Of a DNA stretch of 64,000 nt, positions 47,330 to 57,740 are shown one piece after another; position 1 is the stretch's first letter, and each line of letters opens with the position of its first letter. Both the position numbers and the translations under genes were made by a program. Origin of the DNA: Pseudomonas haemolytica (GTDB taxonomy: Bacteria > Pseudomonadota > Gammaproteobacteria > Pseudomonadales > Pseudomonadaceae); NCBI RefSeq assembly GCF_009659625.1, contig NZ_VOIW01000002.1:186001-250000 (forward strand). The letters run 5' to 3'. Below the pieces are notes generated by a model. That model saw only the letters and a list, made by a program, of their open reading frames with translations, was not told the DNA's origin and searched no databases.

Positions 47330-48058
47330 ATGAGATTTGTATCAACTCGTTCTCCTACCGATGTCCAGGCGTTGAACGAAGCCTATCTGCACGGAGAAAA
47401 GCCTACCTTGCGCCGTCGGCGCTCATGCCATTTTGCTCAGCAACAATGAGCACACCATCAATCAGATCAGCAAGATTCTCTGTGTTGGGCGTGACACCGT
47501 CAGCATCTGGATCAAAACTTGGGAAATCGACGGTCTGGAGGGGCTCATTGATAAACCTCGCACGGGGCGGCCGCAAATCTACAACGATCAGGACCGAGAA
47601 CGATTGAAAGCCCTGGTGTCAGAAGCCCCCCATCAGTTCAAAGCCGTCCAGGCACGCTTGCAACAAGAAACGGGGAAAACGTCCTGCACGATGACCCTCA
47701 AGCGGGCTTTAAAAAAAGCTGGAGTATAGCTTCAAACGGGCTCGCCGATCTTTGAAAGAGCAGCGTGATGAAACCGATTTCCGTAACACTCAAAACTTGC
47801 TTCAAGAGCTCTGGCAATGGGAAGAACGCGAAGAAACCGAGCTTTAAGAGCAAGGCGCTGGAGTGGCGTGCGCAACGGCTTTATGTGATCTTTCTGCCCC
47901 CGTACTCACCCGAGCTCAACTTGATCGAAATGCTCTGGAAGAAAATCAAGTATGAATGGTTGCCTGTCACCGCCTATCAAAGCTTCCAGTCACTCACCGA
48001 TCATGTCCTCAGCGTGTTATCAAATTACGGAGAGCGATACAAGATCAGTTTTGTTTAG
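47330..48058 (+). mobile_element. Decayed IS630-family transposase
   Basis: The reading runs MRFVSTRSPTDVQALNEAYL, shifts frame near 47420, continues NEHTINQISKILCVGRDTVS to about 47725, shifts again (YSFKRARRSLKEQRDETDFR), and after ETEL jumps to SKALEWRAQRLYVIFLPPYS, ending YKISFV. The stretch carrying the first two catalytic Asp of the DDE triad is deleted; the last part with SPELNLIE remains. Two frameshifts and this deletion make it dead. It lies between a broken immunity gene and a broken toxin tip. Terminal repeats were not identified. Confidence 0.85.
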
Positions 48059-48082
48059 GTACTCAGTCTCAAAAAACCAACC

Positions 48083-48268
48083 CTACTCTTCTGGAGTGTA
48101 AGTATAAAATTCTGGCTTGGTTAAAGCGTCGAAAAGCTCCATTAGATCTTTTGGCTTGTTAATATTTTTTGAGGCGATGATTTCTTCTCTTTGAGAGTTT
48201 CTAGTGTTTTCGATGCAGTATGTAAAAAGTAGACTTTGGATTATCGAGAGGTTTGGCTTGAGTTTCAT
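48083..48268 (-). pseudogene. Truncated duplicate of the Rhs immunity gene
   Basis: A 61-residue ORF, NLSIIQSLLFTYCIENTRNS ... LMELFDALTKPEFYTYTPEE, closely similar to the first half of the intact immunity protein encoded at 48460-48828. It stops just before the IS630 remnant, so the second half was probably lost with that insertion. Confidence 0.8.
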
Positions 48269-48459
48269 TCGAGATCCTTAAAGCTATGAAGAAATACGTT
48301 GTCCAGCGTCGTGTAACTGTAAGGTCGTTTTGCATTAGATTGGTCCATGCATCGGCTCGGTCTTATAGAAACACGTCCCCTGGACAGGGGCCGCTTTGCA
48401 GCCCCGCGCGAGAAATTCGCTCGCCACAAGGGACTGATATGGCGTTGGAGAGCGATTTT

Positions 48460-48828
48460 TTAAAATTTTAAATTTGATGCGTTGTAGTAGTTTCTCAAAC
48501 AGTTTAAAAGGACTCGCATAAAGTTTTTCTGATCGGTTACGGGTGCGCTGAAATAAGTTGACATGGTTTTAAAAACCGCATCGAAATTGTCGTTTGTAGC
48601 TAGGAAGTGTGATATCGAATCAATGAACCACTCTTGCTCAATCCTAGTATAAAGTAGGAATTCTGGTTTGGTCAGTTCGTCAAAAAGCCTTACAAGTTCT
48701 TTGTCGTCATTTATATTTCTTGATGCAATGATTTTCTCCCGCTCTAAGTCGTCCGTATTTTCAATGTCGTAAGTGAACAGTAGTCCACGAATTATTGACA
48801 TGCTGGGCTTGTTTTTCATTTTAGTCAT
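48460..48828 (-). CDS. Immunity protein of the Rhs toxin
   Basis: A 122-residue cytosolic helical protein (MSIIRGLLFTYDIENTDDLE; LVRLFDELTKPEFLLYTRIE). Its ATG overlaps the rhs TGA as ATGA, the standard layout for a cognate immunity gene. A broken paralogue follows downstream, so the immunity gene was duplicated. The family is not recognised; the role is inferred from position. Confidence 0.75.
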   Translation of the reverse strand: MTKMKNKPSMSIIRGLLFTYDIENTDDLEREKIIASRNINDDKELVRLFDELTKPEFLLYTRIEQEWFIDSISHFLATNDNFDAVFKTMSTYFSAPVTDQKNFMRVLLNCLRNYYNASNLKF

Positions 48829-51800
48829 AGCTCCGTGTAAGCAGTTTTTGGTTGGCCCTGATTATTTAGTATCACCCTAGCTTTACGCTGCTGACTATAT
48901 CTCATTCCATCCTTTGTATATCCTTCACCAACAGTTTTGCCCATGTTCATTGGTTTAAATGATGCAGTGAGTCCCTTTCTTCTAAAAATGAGCTGGGCTC
49001 GGTATATCGAGTTTAATTGATCCCTATGGCTGAGATAATGAGTTGCAGCCGGTGGGTATTTAGGTTCCCCTACTTGTGGACCTGACGTGTAACGCTCAAT
49101 AATTCCTGTCGTCGGGTTTTTTGCGGTATTCAGTCGTTCGAGCTGAGATTCAAGTGTGGTCTGCGCGCCATGTTTCTCTAGAAAATGTGCTCCTGGCGTT
49201 GCCTTCTCAAGTTCGTCTAGACGCCTATAGGCGTTTGCCTCCGCAAGCTCATTAATTCTCGCCTGTCGCGCCGCACGGGTCAGTTGCGGTAAGGCCGGTT
49301 CTCCGTGGTTAACACTCTCCGTAGGATTTTGAGCACTAGCGCTGGGTTTACATCCGTTCTCACCTGGGCATGTATTCAAGCCTAGCGGGTCAACCCAACC
49401 TGTCGGATTGGGCACGTACTGGTACCCGTTGATCCCACCCGCCAACTTCACCGGATCCGGCGTCAGGTAACGACCAATATCCGGATTGTAGTAGCGATGG
49501 CGGTTGTAGTGCAGCCCGCTTTCTTGGTCGAAATACTGCCCTTGGAAACGCAGCGGATTGTCGATTTTGCCTACGTCGAGCCGGGCAATCTGGCCGTAGG
49601 CGCGGTAGTGGGCGGACCAGACGATTTCGCCTTCAGGAGTGGTGAGTTCCTGCGGTGTGCCGAGGTGGTCGAGTTGGTAGTGGTAGGGCGTGGTGCCCTT
49701 TGGGCCATAGCCTTCCAGCAGTGCCAATGGGCGGAAGCTGTTCGGCTCGTAGATGTAGCTGCGATGACAGTCCGCATGGTGTTCGGCAATCAGTTTGTCG
49801 CCTTGCCAGAAAAATTCCGTGGTTTTGTCATCTACGGTCTTGCTGATGCGCCGCCCAAACGGGTCGTATCGGTAACTGGCGGTTTCGCCGTTCGGCTTTG
49901 TGATGCTGATTAACCGATGCAGGCAGTCGTAGCGGTATTCAGTGACGAGTTGATGGCCCTTGCCGCGCCGTTCGCGGATGAGGTTGCCGAAGGCGTCGTA
50001 GTCGTAGTTGCGGTCGCCCTGGATCACCAGGCGGTTGGCGGCGACGATGTCCGGGCCCGGGCGGTCTTGCATGAGCAGGTTGCCCGCTGGGTTGTGGCCG
50101 AAGCGTTCCTGCACGTCCTGCGAGTGGTCAGCGCGGGTCAGGCGGGCGAGCGGGTCGTAGCGGTAGTCGTGTTGGCCTTTGCGGGTGTCGTGCAGGCGGG
50201 TGAGGTTGCCGCTTTTGTCGTAGTCGTATTGGCGCTGGTAAAGGTAGTTTTCCTGCTGTGTGACGGCGTGAGCGTGCAGGCGGTGCTGGTCGTCGTAGTG
50301 GTAGTGGCTGAGCAGTTGGCCTTGCTGGCGCTGGTGTTCGCGACCGCTGTGGAATAGATGCGAGGTGAGCTCTTCACCGTTGAGTTCGACGGTGGCGAGG
50401 TGGCCGCCTTTGTCGTGGTTGAAGGTAAGACGATTGTTGTCTGGCAGGCGTAGTTTTTGTAATTGACCGCAGGCGTCGTAGCCGTAGCGCAGGGTGCCCC
50501 AGCCTTGGTGTTCGGCGGTGAGGCGGTTTTGACGGTCGTACTCGTAGGCTAACGCCCAGTGGCCGTCCTCGACGCTGAGGAGATTGCCTTGGCGGTCGTA
50601 GGTGTAATCGACCACGCTGTTATCGGGCAGGGTTTTCCGTACGAGGCGTCCGGCGTGATCGCGCTCGTAGCGGGTGACCAACGTAGAGCCATCGTCGCCG
50701 TATTCGGTCTTTTCTTGCAGGTTGCCGTTGAGGTCGTAAACGTAGGCGGTACGTTGGCCGTCAAAGCCGGTTTCCTGCTGGATCAGGCCGTTGGGGTGGT
50801 AGTCGAGTTGGTAGGTTTCGCCGACTTCGTTTTCGATCTCAGTCAGCAGTAATCGAACGTTGTCGTAGCGGTATTGGACCTGGGTGCCGTCGGCATTAAG
50901 GCGGCGGCTGATCAGGTGCAGGCCGTCGGCGTATTCGTAGCGGGTGACGTGGCCGAGTTCGTCGCGTTCGGCGATGATTTTTCCGTAGGGGTTGTAGCTG
51001 AATTCGCGTGTGGCACCGCCTGGCAAGATCAGACGAATCAACCGACCGACGCTGTCCCATTGATACTGAGTCAGCGCGCCATGTTCATCTTCACGGGCAA
51101 TCTGCCGTCCAAGGTCGTCATAGCGATAGCGCTTAACCCCGCCATTGGGCAGTTGTTCTTCAACGAGCTGTCCACGCTCATTCCACACTAACCGATGACA
51201 ACTGTGATCCGGGTACCAAACCCCGGTCAGTTGCCCATGTTTGTTGTAGCTGTAGTCGGTCGCGTTGCCATCCGGGTCAATCTTGCGGGTGACATCGCCC
51301 TGATCATTACGCTCGTATTTCCAGACCGCCTCGCCACGCCGTACAACCCGTACGAAGCCGTTGTCATGCTCGTAGGACGTCGGCTCATCATCCCCCGGAA
51401 ACAACGCCACCAAGCGCCCAGCTTCGTCGTACTGATACGCCGTCACCGCCCCCAGCGGGTCTTGCTCGACGGTTAGCCGGCCTTTTTCATCGTAGGATTT
51501 GAAGTGCTGGGCGCCGTCCGGATCAATCCGCTGCACCAGCCGCGCCCGGTCGTCATGGACATACACTTCCTGGCTACCATCGGCGTTATGCACGGTGACG
51601 CGGCCGTCATCGCCCCAGGCATAGCGCGTGTCCATCTGCGAAAAACTCGCCCAATGCCGGACACAGCGCGCCCCTTTGCCGGAGCCTTCCCACGCCCAAA
51701 AGCAACTCGCCCCACCGGCCAACTGTCGCTCAACAATGACGCGCTGCTCGTCGTACCGGTAACGCTCGCTTTCACCGACGGCATTGGTCGCGCAAACCAG

Positions 51801-53654
51801 TCGTCCATCTTCGTCATAGGCGTAGGAAACAACGTTTTGCTCGGTCACCCAGACGTAGGGCTCACGCCCTTTTGCGCGATGAACCTGGTAGTCCACCGCG
51901 ACGATGCGATCCAGTTCATAGCGCAGAAGCAGCGAACGGCCACAACCGTTATCCAGCCGCTCAATCCGCCCTGAATAATCACGGCAAATGCGCAGGCGGT
52001 TGTCATACGCATCGCTGATCGAGACCAGCACACCGTCGCGAAAGTGATAGAACCGCGACGCCTGGGCCAGCACTAACTCATCAGGAGCCGAGCCCAAGTA
52101 GATCGCCGCTTCCGCCAGGCTATTGGTGATCGCGGGTCGAGAGTCAGTGGGCAAGGGAAACTGAGTACGGCGGTTCTCATGATCGGTCCACACCACCGAG
52201 TCGCCAGAAACAACAAGCCGATGGGCCAGCGAATGACTCCACCCAAACCCCAACCCACAATCCACTTCTACCGCACTGGTGCGATACAACCGCGTCCACT
52301 CAAACGGCAAAATCCCGTCCAGCGCACCATCGGTGAGGGTCAGCAATTCCTCCCCGGTAACCATCGATACCGGGCAGCCATTGGTGGCCGTTTTATTCGC
52401 TGGGGCCGCAGCATCTCCCTTCGGATTCGAAGCCACGGCAGGCACATCATCCACAGGCTCCTGCCGGACCAGCACCGTCTGCCGAGTCTTGTTACGAACC
52501 GCCGGCACCGAGTTGGCAACCAGATTTTCCCCAGCCTTCAACGGCGCAACCGATACTGCCTTGACCGGCGTCGCCACACTCCCCAACAACAACGGCTTTG
52601 CCGCCTCCACATGCGGCCCCAACCCCGGCCCCACAAGCTGCTTGGCCAGCAACTCCAATAACGCCCGCGCACGGCCAGATTTGATATGACTGAGCACCTG
52701 AGTCCCCAGCCGCGCCGTCAACCCCATCGCCCCCAAGACGCGAATCAACAGCAGGCTGATCAGCACCTCACCGGTGATTTCGCCCCACAGTTCATTCATC
52801 TCCGGCGGCGGCAGCATGCGCATCCAGCTGACCATCGCCGACAGATAGATAAACAACAGCGGCTCATCACTGAGCACCAGCAAACCCTGGGCAATTGTGT
52901 CCTTGCCCAGCGTCAGCAGCTCATCCAGTTCAGCTTGAGAGAGGTATTGCAGCAGCTTTTCGCTGTTGGGCTTGAGGTCTGCCAACAGGTCATACAGCTG
53001 TGTGACGTTGTCCCACAGGTGGTAAAGCGCCTTGCCCATGCCACTGAGAAACGCCGCTTCCACGAGTCGGCGTCGGTCAAGCGGTGTCGTGTCCGTGTAG
53101 CTTTTCCATTGCGCCTGGAAGGTGCCGTTCCACGTTTCGCGCAAGCGCACTTCCAGCCCGCCGATTACCGCCTGATAAGACGCATACAGCGCCTTGACGT
53201 GATCCGCGGAAACGTTGGGATAGAAAGTGATTTGGTACTGCTGGTCACGGGTACAGCCGTTGACTTCAAGGATGCCGCTGGGGCCGATGGTCCGGTGGAT
53301 CGGCGCACCCACCGGAGTGCCATCCCGGGCCAGGGCTTGCAGCATCACCGGTGTATTGCCAATGGGCACAAACCGCGTGCTCTGGAACATATGCACCAGG
53401 GTCAACGTACCGCTGGCCTGGCACATCGCAACGGTGCTGCTGGGAGGGCTGGAAGCTTTGATCGGCGCAACCAGCGCCACTTCATCCCCAACCTTGAACA
53501 CCTGCTCCACATCCAGTGCCGAGAAGCTCCAGAAGCTCGAAGCCCATGCGTCAAACGTGTTCAGGCAATCGCGAAAATCGCGCAGAACACCATCAACGTT
53601 GGGCGTCTGCGCATCCATCGGGGTCAGGGCCAGCCTGCCGATGGCCGGGTTCAC
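48825..53654 (-). CDS. Rhs-family polymorphic toxin
   Basis: A 1609-residue Rhs protein. The first 420 residues are an N-terminal region without a PAAR domain, with hydrophobic stretches near residues 265-330 (LLFIYLSAMVSWM, VLISLLLIRVLGAMGL). A DUF6531-type start of the Rhs shell (CPVSMVTGEELLTLTDGALD) is followed by some twenty YD repeats (YRYDDLGRQIAR, YVYDLNGNLQEK) and the RHS core with DPLGL at 1422-1426, where the shell is normally cleaved. The last 183 residues are the variable toxin (GAHFLEKHGAQTTLESQLER ... VGEGYTKDGMRYSQQ), from lower-GC DNA; its activity is not recognised. The start is GTG with GGAG 7 bases upstream. Type VI export is likely but no VgrG is near. Confidence 0.9.
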   Translation of the reverse strand: MNPAIGRLALTPMDAQTPNVDGVLRDFRDCLNTFDAWASSFWSFSALDVEQVFKVGDEVALVAPIKASSPPSSTVAMCQASGTLTLVHMFQSTRFVPIGNTPVMLQALARDGTPVGAPIHRTIGPSGILEVNGCTRDQQYQITFYPNVSADHVKALYASYQAVIGGLEVRLRETWNGTFQAQWKSYTDTTPLDRRRLVEAAFLSGMGKALYHLWDNVTQLYDLLADLKPNSEKLLQYLSQAELDELLTLGKDTIAQGLLVLSDEPLLFIYLSAMVSWMRMLPPPEMNELWGEITGEVLISLLLIRVLGAMGLTARLGTQVLSHIKSGRARALLELLAKQLVGPGLGPHVEAAKPLLLGSVATPVKAVSVAPLKAGENLVANSVPAVRNKTRQTVLVRQEPVDDVPAVASNPKGDAAAPANKTATNGCPVSMVTGEELLTLTDGALDGILPFEWTRLYRTSAVEVDCGLGFGWSHSLAHRLVVSGDSVVWTDHENRRTQFPLPTDSRPAITNSLAEAAIYLGSAPDELVLAQASRFYHFRDGVLVSISDAYDNRLRICRDYSGRIERLDNGCGRSLLLRYELDRIVAVDYQVHRAKGREPYVWVTEQNVVSYAYDEDGRLVCATNAVGESERYRYDEQRVIVERQLAGGASCFWAWEGSGKGARCVRHWASFSQMDTRYAWGDDGRVTVHNADGSQEVYVHDDRARLVQRIDPDGAQHFKSYDEKGRLTVEQDPLGAVTAYQYDEAGRLVALFPGDDEPTSYEHDNGFVRVVRRGEAVWKYERNDQGDVTRKIDPDGNATDYSYNKHGQLTGVWYPDHSCHRLVWNERGQLVEEQLPNGGVKRYRYDDLGRQIAREDEHGALTQYQWDSVGRLIRLILPGGATREFSYNPYGKIIAERDELGHVTRYEYADGLHLISRRLNADGTQVQYRYDNVRLLLTEIENEVGETYQLDYHPNGLIQQETGFDGQRTAYVYDLNGNLQEKTEYGDDGSTLVTRYERDHAGRLVRKTLPDNSVVDYTYDRQGNLLSVEDGHWALAYEYDRQNRLTAEHQGWGTLRYGYDACGQLQKLRLPDNNRLTFNHDKGGHLATVELNGEELTSHLFHSGREHQRQQGQLLSHYHYDDQHRLHAHAVTQQENYLYQRQYDYDKSGNLTRLHDTRKGQHDYRYDPLARLTRADHSQDVQERFGHNPAGNLLMQDRPGPDIVAANRLVIQGDRNYDYDAFGNLIRERRGKGHQLVTEYRYDCLHRLISITKPNGETASYRYDPFGRRISKTVDDKTTEFFWQGDKLIAEHHADCHRSYIYEPNSFRPLALLEGYGPKGTTPYHYQLDHLGTPQELTTPEGEIVWSAHYRAYGQIARLDVGKIDNPLRFQGQYFDQESGLHYNRHRYYNPDIGRYLTPDPVKLAGGINGYQYVPNPTGWVDPLGLNTCPGENGCKPSASAQNPTESVNHGEPALPQLTRAARQARINELAEANAYRRLDELEKATPGAHFLEKHGAQTTLESQLERLNTAKNPTTGIIERYTSGPQVGEPKYPPAATHYLSHRDQLNSIYRAQLIFRRKGLTASFKPMNMGKTVGEGYTKDGMRYSQQRKARVILNNQGQPKTAYTEL

Positions 53655-53831
53655 GAAACAACTCCAAAAACTGGAAAATCCATCCGCAATCCCTCGCGCT
53701 GTGTATTCAGGCGAGAGACTTTGCAGACGTTACTTGCGGCAGGGAGTAGAGGTTATCCGACCCTTACGTGGGAAGTTTCATCAGTTTGAATCTTCTCCCG
53801 TCCCAGTACCCAGCTGCATAACCCGGGCAGA

Positions 53832-53876
53832 AACAACCAGCGCCTGGCGCATGGCAAAATGCCGCAAAGCTACTGA
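53832..53876 (+). pseudogene. Duplicated 3' end of phnX at the right edge of the island
   Basis: In frame, this reads NNQRLAHGKMPQSY then TGA, against [14 protein letters not shown] at the end of intact phnX. The last 20 bases are identical to 43561-43580 while the codons before them differ, so the copy came from a diverged phnX rather than a fresh duplication. The remainder of the roughly 335 bases between rhs and the cytochrome gene shows no gene. Confidence 0.8.
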
Positions 53877-53990
53877 TCGAGGTCAAGACAACGGAAACCG
53901 CACCAGGCAAACCGCTCAAAACAGGCATACAGTTAAAGCACTCCGTCGCTAAAGAACGGAGGTATGCCCTGATGAGTGAGGAAAAAAGCA

Positions 53991-54545
53991 ATGCCGTGGA
54001 AAAATTCCGATACGCGCTACAGCACCCTGTCGATTGCGTTGCACTGGTTGATGGTGGTGCTGCTGGCGGTGGTCTACGCCTGCATTGAGTTACGCGGCCA
54101 GTTCCCCAAAGGCAGCGGTGCACGCACGCTGATCGTCGAAATGCACTTCATGTTCGGCCTCACCGTGTTTGTGCTGGTGTGGTTGCGCCTGTTTGCGCGC
54201 AGCCTGGGTGTGGCGCCGAAGATCGTGCCGGCACCGCCGCAATGGCAGAGCCTGCTGGCGACCCTGATGCACGTCGCGTTGTATGCGTTGATGATCGGCA
54301 TGCCGATTGCCGGTTGGCTGATCGTCAGTGCCGAAGGGCATTCGGTGATGTTCTATGGGATGGAGTTGCCGCCGCTGATCGCGGAAAACAAGGCTCTGGC
54401 CAAGGAGATTGAGGGTTGGCATGTGTGGTTTGGCAAGGTCGGTTATTGGTTGATCGGATTACATGCGCTGGCGGGGATCTTTCATCATTACGTGATGCGC
54501 GATAACACTGCCTTGCGAATGATGCCAGGTAGCAGGGGGCTCTAA
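53991..54545 (+). CDS. Cytochrome b561-family protein
   Basis: A 184-residue four-helix haem b protein: LSIALHWLMVVLLAVVYACI, MHFMFGLTVFVLVWLRLFAR, LMHVALYALMIGMPIAGWLI and WLIGLHALAGIFHHYVM, with histidines suited to haem binding. GAGGA 9 bases before ATG 53991 sets the start; an in-frame start five codons earlier is weaker. Such proteins move electrons from quinol to periplasmic acceptors. It is a distinct paralogue of the one at 25.3 kb. Its stop overlaps the convergent gene by 4 bases. Confidence 0.9.
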   Translation: MPWKNSDTRYSTLSIALHWLMVVLLAVVYACIELRGQFPKGSGARTLIVEMHFMFGLTVFVLVWLRLFARSLGVAPKIVPAPPQWQSLLATLMHVALYALMIGMPIAGWLIVSAEGHSVMFYGMELPPLIAENKALAKEIEGWHVWFGKVGYWLIGLHALAGIFHHYVMRDNTALRMMPGSRGL

Positions 54546-55432
54546 GCGTTAAAACCTCGGCGGCCTTGCAAGCCGCCGGTATGGAGGAAGATCAGGCGAG
54601 TGCCGGCGGCAAAGCGTCCGGCCTCGATCTGTTGCTTCAATGCCAGCAGCGCCTTGCCGGTGTAGAGCGGCTCCAGTGGCATACCGCAGGCTTGTTCGGT
54701 GCGCTCGATAAAATCGAGCAACACTGGATCGACCTTGGCAAAGCCACTTCGGCTAGCCTCCAGCAGTTCATAACCGCCCTGAACCAGGTCACTCACATTC
54801 TGCGCCACCCCATGATCATCCGGCACCGCCATGGCGCCATACACCGGGTGCGCGCCCGCCTCCGCCAACACCAACCCGGCCAAGGTGGTGCCGGTACCCG
54901 CCGCCAGCCACCAGGCGTCGTAATCCGCCCAACCGAGGTTGCCCAACTGCGCCCGCGCCTGCTCGACCAACACCCCGCAGCCCAGCGCACCGGCCAGCCC
55001 GCCGCCGCCTTCAGGCACCGGATAGAGGTGGGGATATTGCTCGTGCCAAGGCAACCAGAAACCCGGCTCATGCCGTGCGCGATAGCCGCCATAACCAAGC
55101 CAGTGCAGTTGCATGCCGAAGGCTTTGAGGTCGAGGACTGTGGGGGTGTCTTGGGCATGGCCGCGCAACAGGCCGACAGTGGGGAAGTCAAAACGCTTGC
55201 CCGCCGCCGCCAGTGCGTGCAAATGGTTGGAGTAAGCCCCACCGAGGCTGATAATCCCTGACGCTCCGGCGTCGCGAGCCTGGGCCAGGTGTTCGGTGAG
55301 CTTGAACCACTTGTTGCCGCTGATCAGCGGGTCGATACGGTCCAGGCGCAGCACCGCCAGCTCGACTCCGTTCAGCCAGTCAAGCTGCAAGGGTTCAAGG
55401 GGCGCGCGGGGCAGCCAGTCGAAAGGACCCAT
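54542..55432 (-). CDS. ACC deaminase/D-cysteine desulfhydrase-family PLP enzyme
   Basis: A 296-residue fold-type II PLP enzyme. The PLP lysine is in PLISGNKWFKLTEHL (about residue 41) and the family block IISLGGAYSNHLHALAAAGK follows; AAGTGTTLAGLVLAEAG binds the cofactor phosphate. True ACC deaminases are about 338 residues with a different active-site set, so D-cysteine desulfhydrase or an unassigned relative is more likely than plant-hormone-precursor deamination. Confidence 0.85.
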   Translation of the reverse strand: MGPFDWLPRAPLEPLQLDWLNGVELAVLRLDRIDPLISGNKWFKLTEHLAQARDAGASGIISLGGAYSNHLHALAAAGKRFDFPTVGLLRGHAQDTPTVLDLKAFGMQLHWLGYGGYRARHEPGFWLPWHEQYPHLYPVPEGGGGLAGALGCGVLVEQARAQLGNLGWADYDAWWLAAGTGTTLAGLVLAEAGAHPVYGAMAVPDDHGVAQNVSDLVQGGYELLEASRSGFAKVDPVLLDFIERTEQACGMPLEPLYTGKALLALKQQIEAGRFAAGTRLIFLHTGGLQGRRGFNA

Positions 55433-55449
55433 GTGGGCGCATCTGCATG

Positions 55450-55480
55450 AAAAAAGGGGCGGTAGTCTAACACCGCCCCT
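55450..55480 (-). terminator. Rho-independent terminator of fadH
   Basis: AGGGGCGGT and ACCGCCCCT pair around an 8-base loop. On the minus strand the stem is followed by six T residues, 10 bases after the fadH stop. Confidence 0.88.
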
Positions 55481-55489
55481 GTTGTCGCC

Positions 55490-57589
<2,100 letters not shown>

Positions 57590-57740
57590 TTATGTCCCAC
57601 AGACTAAGAGGCAGTGGACCACGGCTCAATGACTGAAACTGACAAGTTATTGATCCAAATGCACAGCGCCCCTTGGCAAGCCGGGCCATGAGCCCTACCC
57701 TAGTCGCGAACCCTGCCCCCGGTCTGTTGTCTGTTGCCCC

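Noticed and set aside
48286..48471. Short plus-strand frame between the two immunity copies
   Set aside because: No ribosome site or conserved sequence; the stretch contains only a broken REP-like GC segment (about 48378-48428).
52686..53789. 367-codon plus-strand frame opposite the Rhs N-terminus
   Set aside because: Arg/Gln/His-rich antisense translation typical of shadows; the Rhs frame is continuous there.
43580..53990. Possible prophage or integrative element carrying the Rhs block
   Set aside because: No integrase, phage structural or conjugation gene, and no tRNA site; only the phnX-end repeat and one dead IS630 were found.
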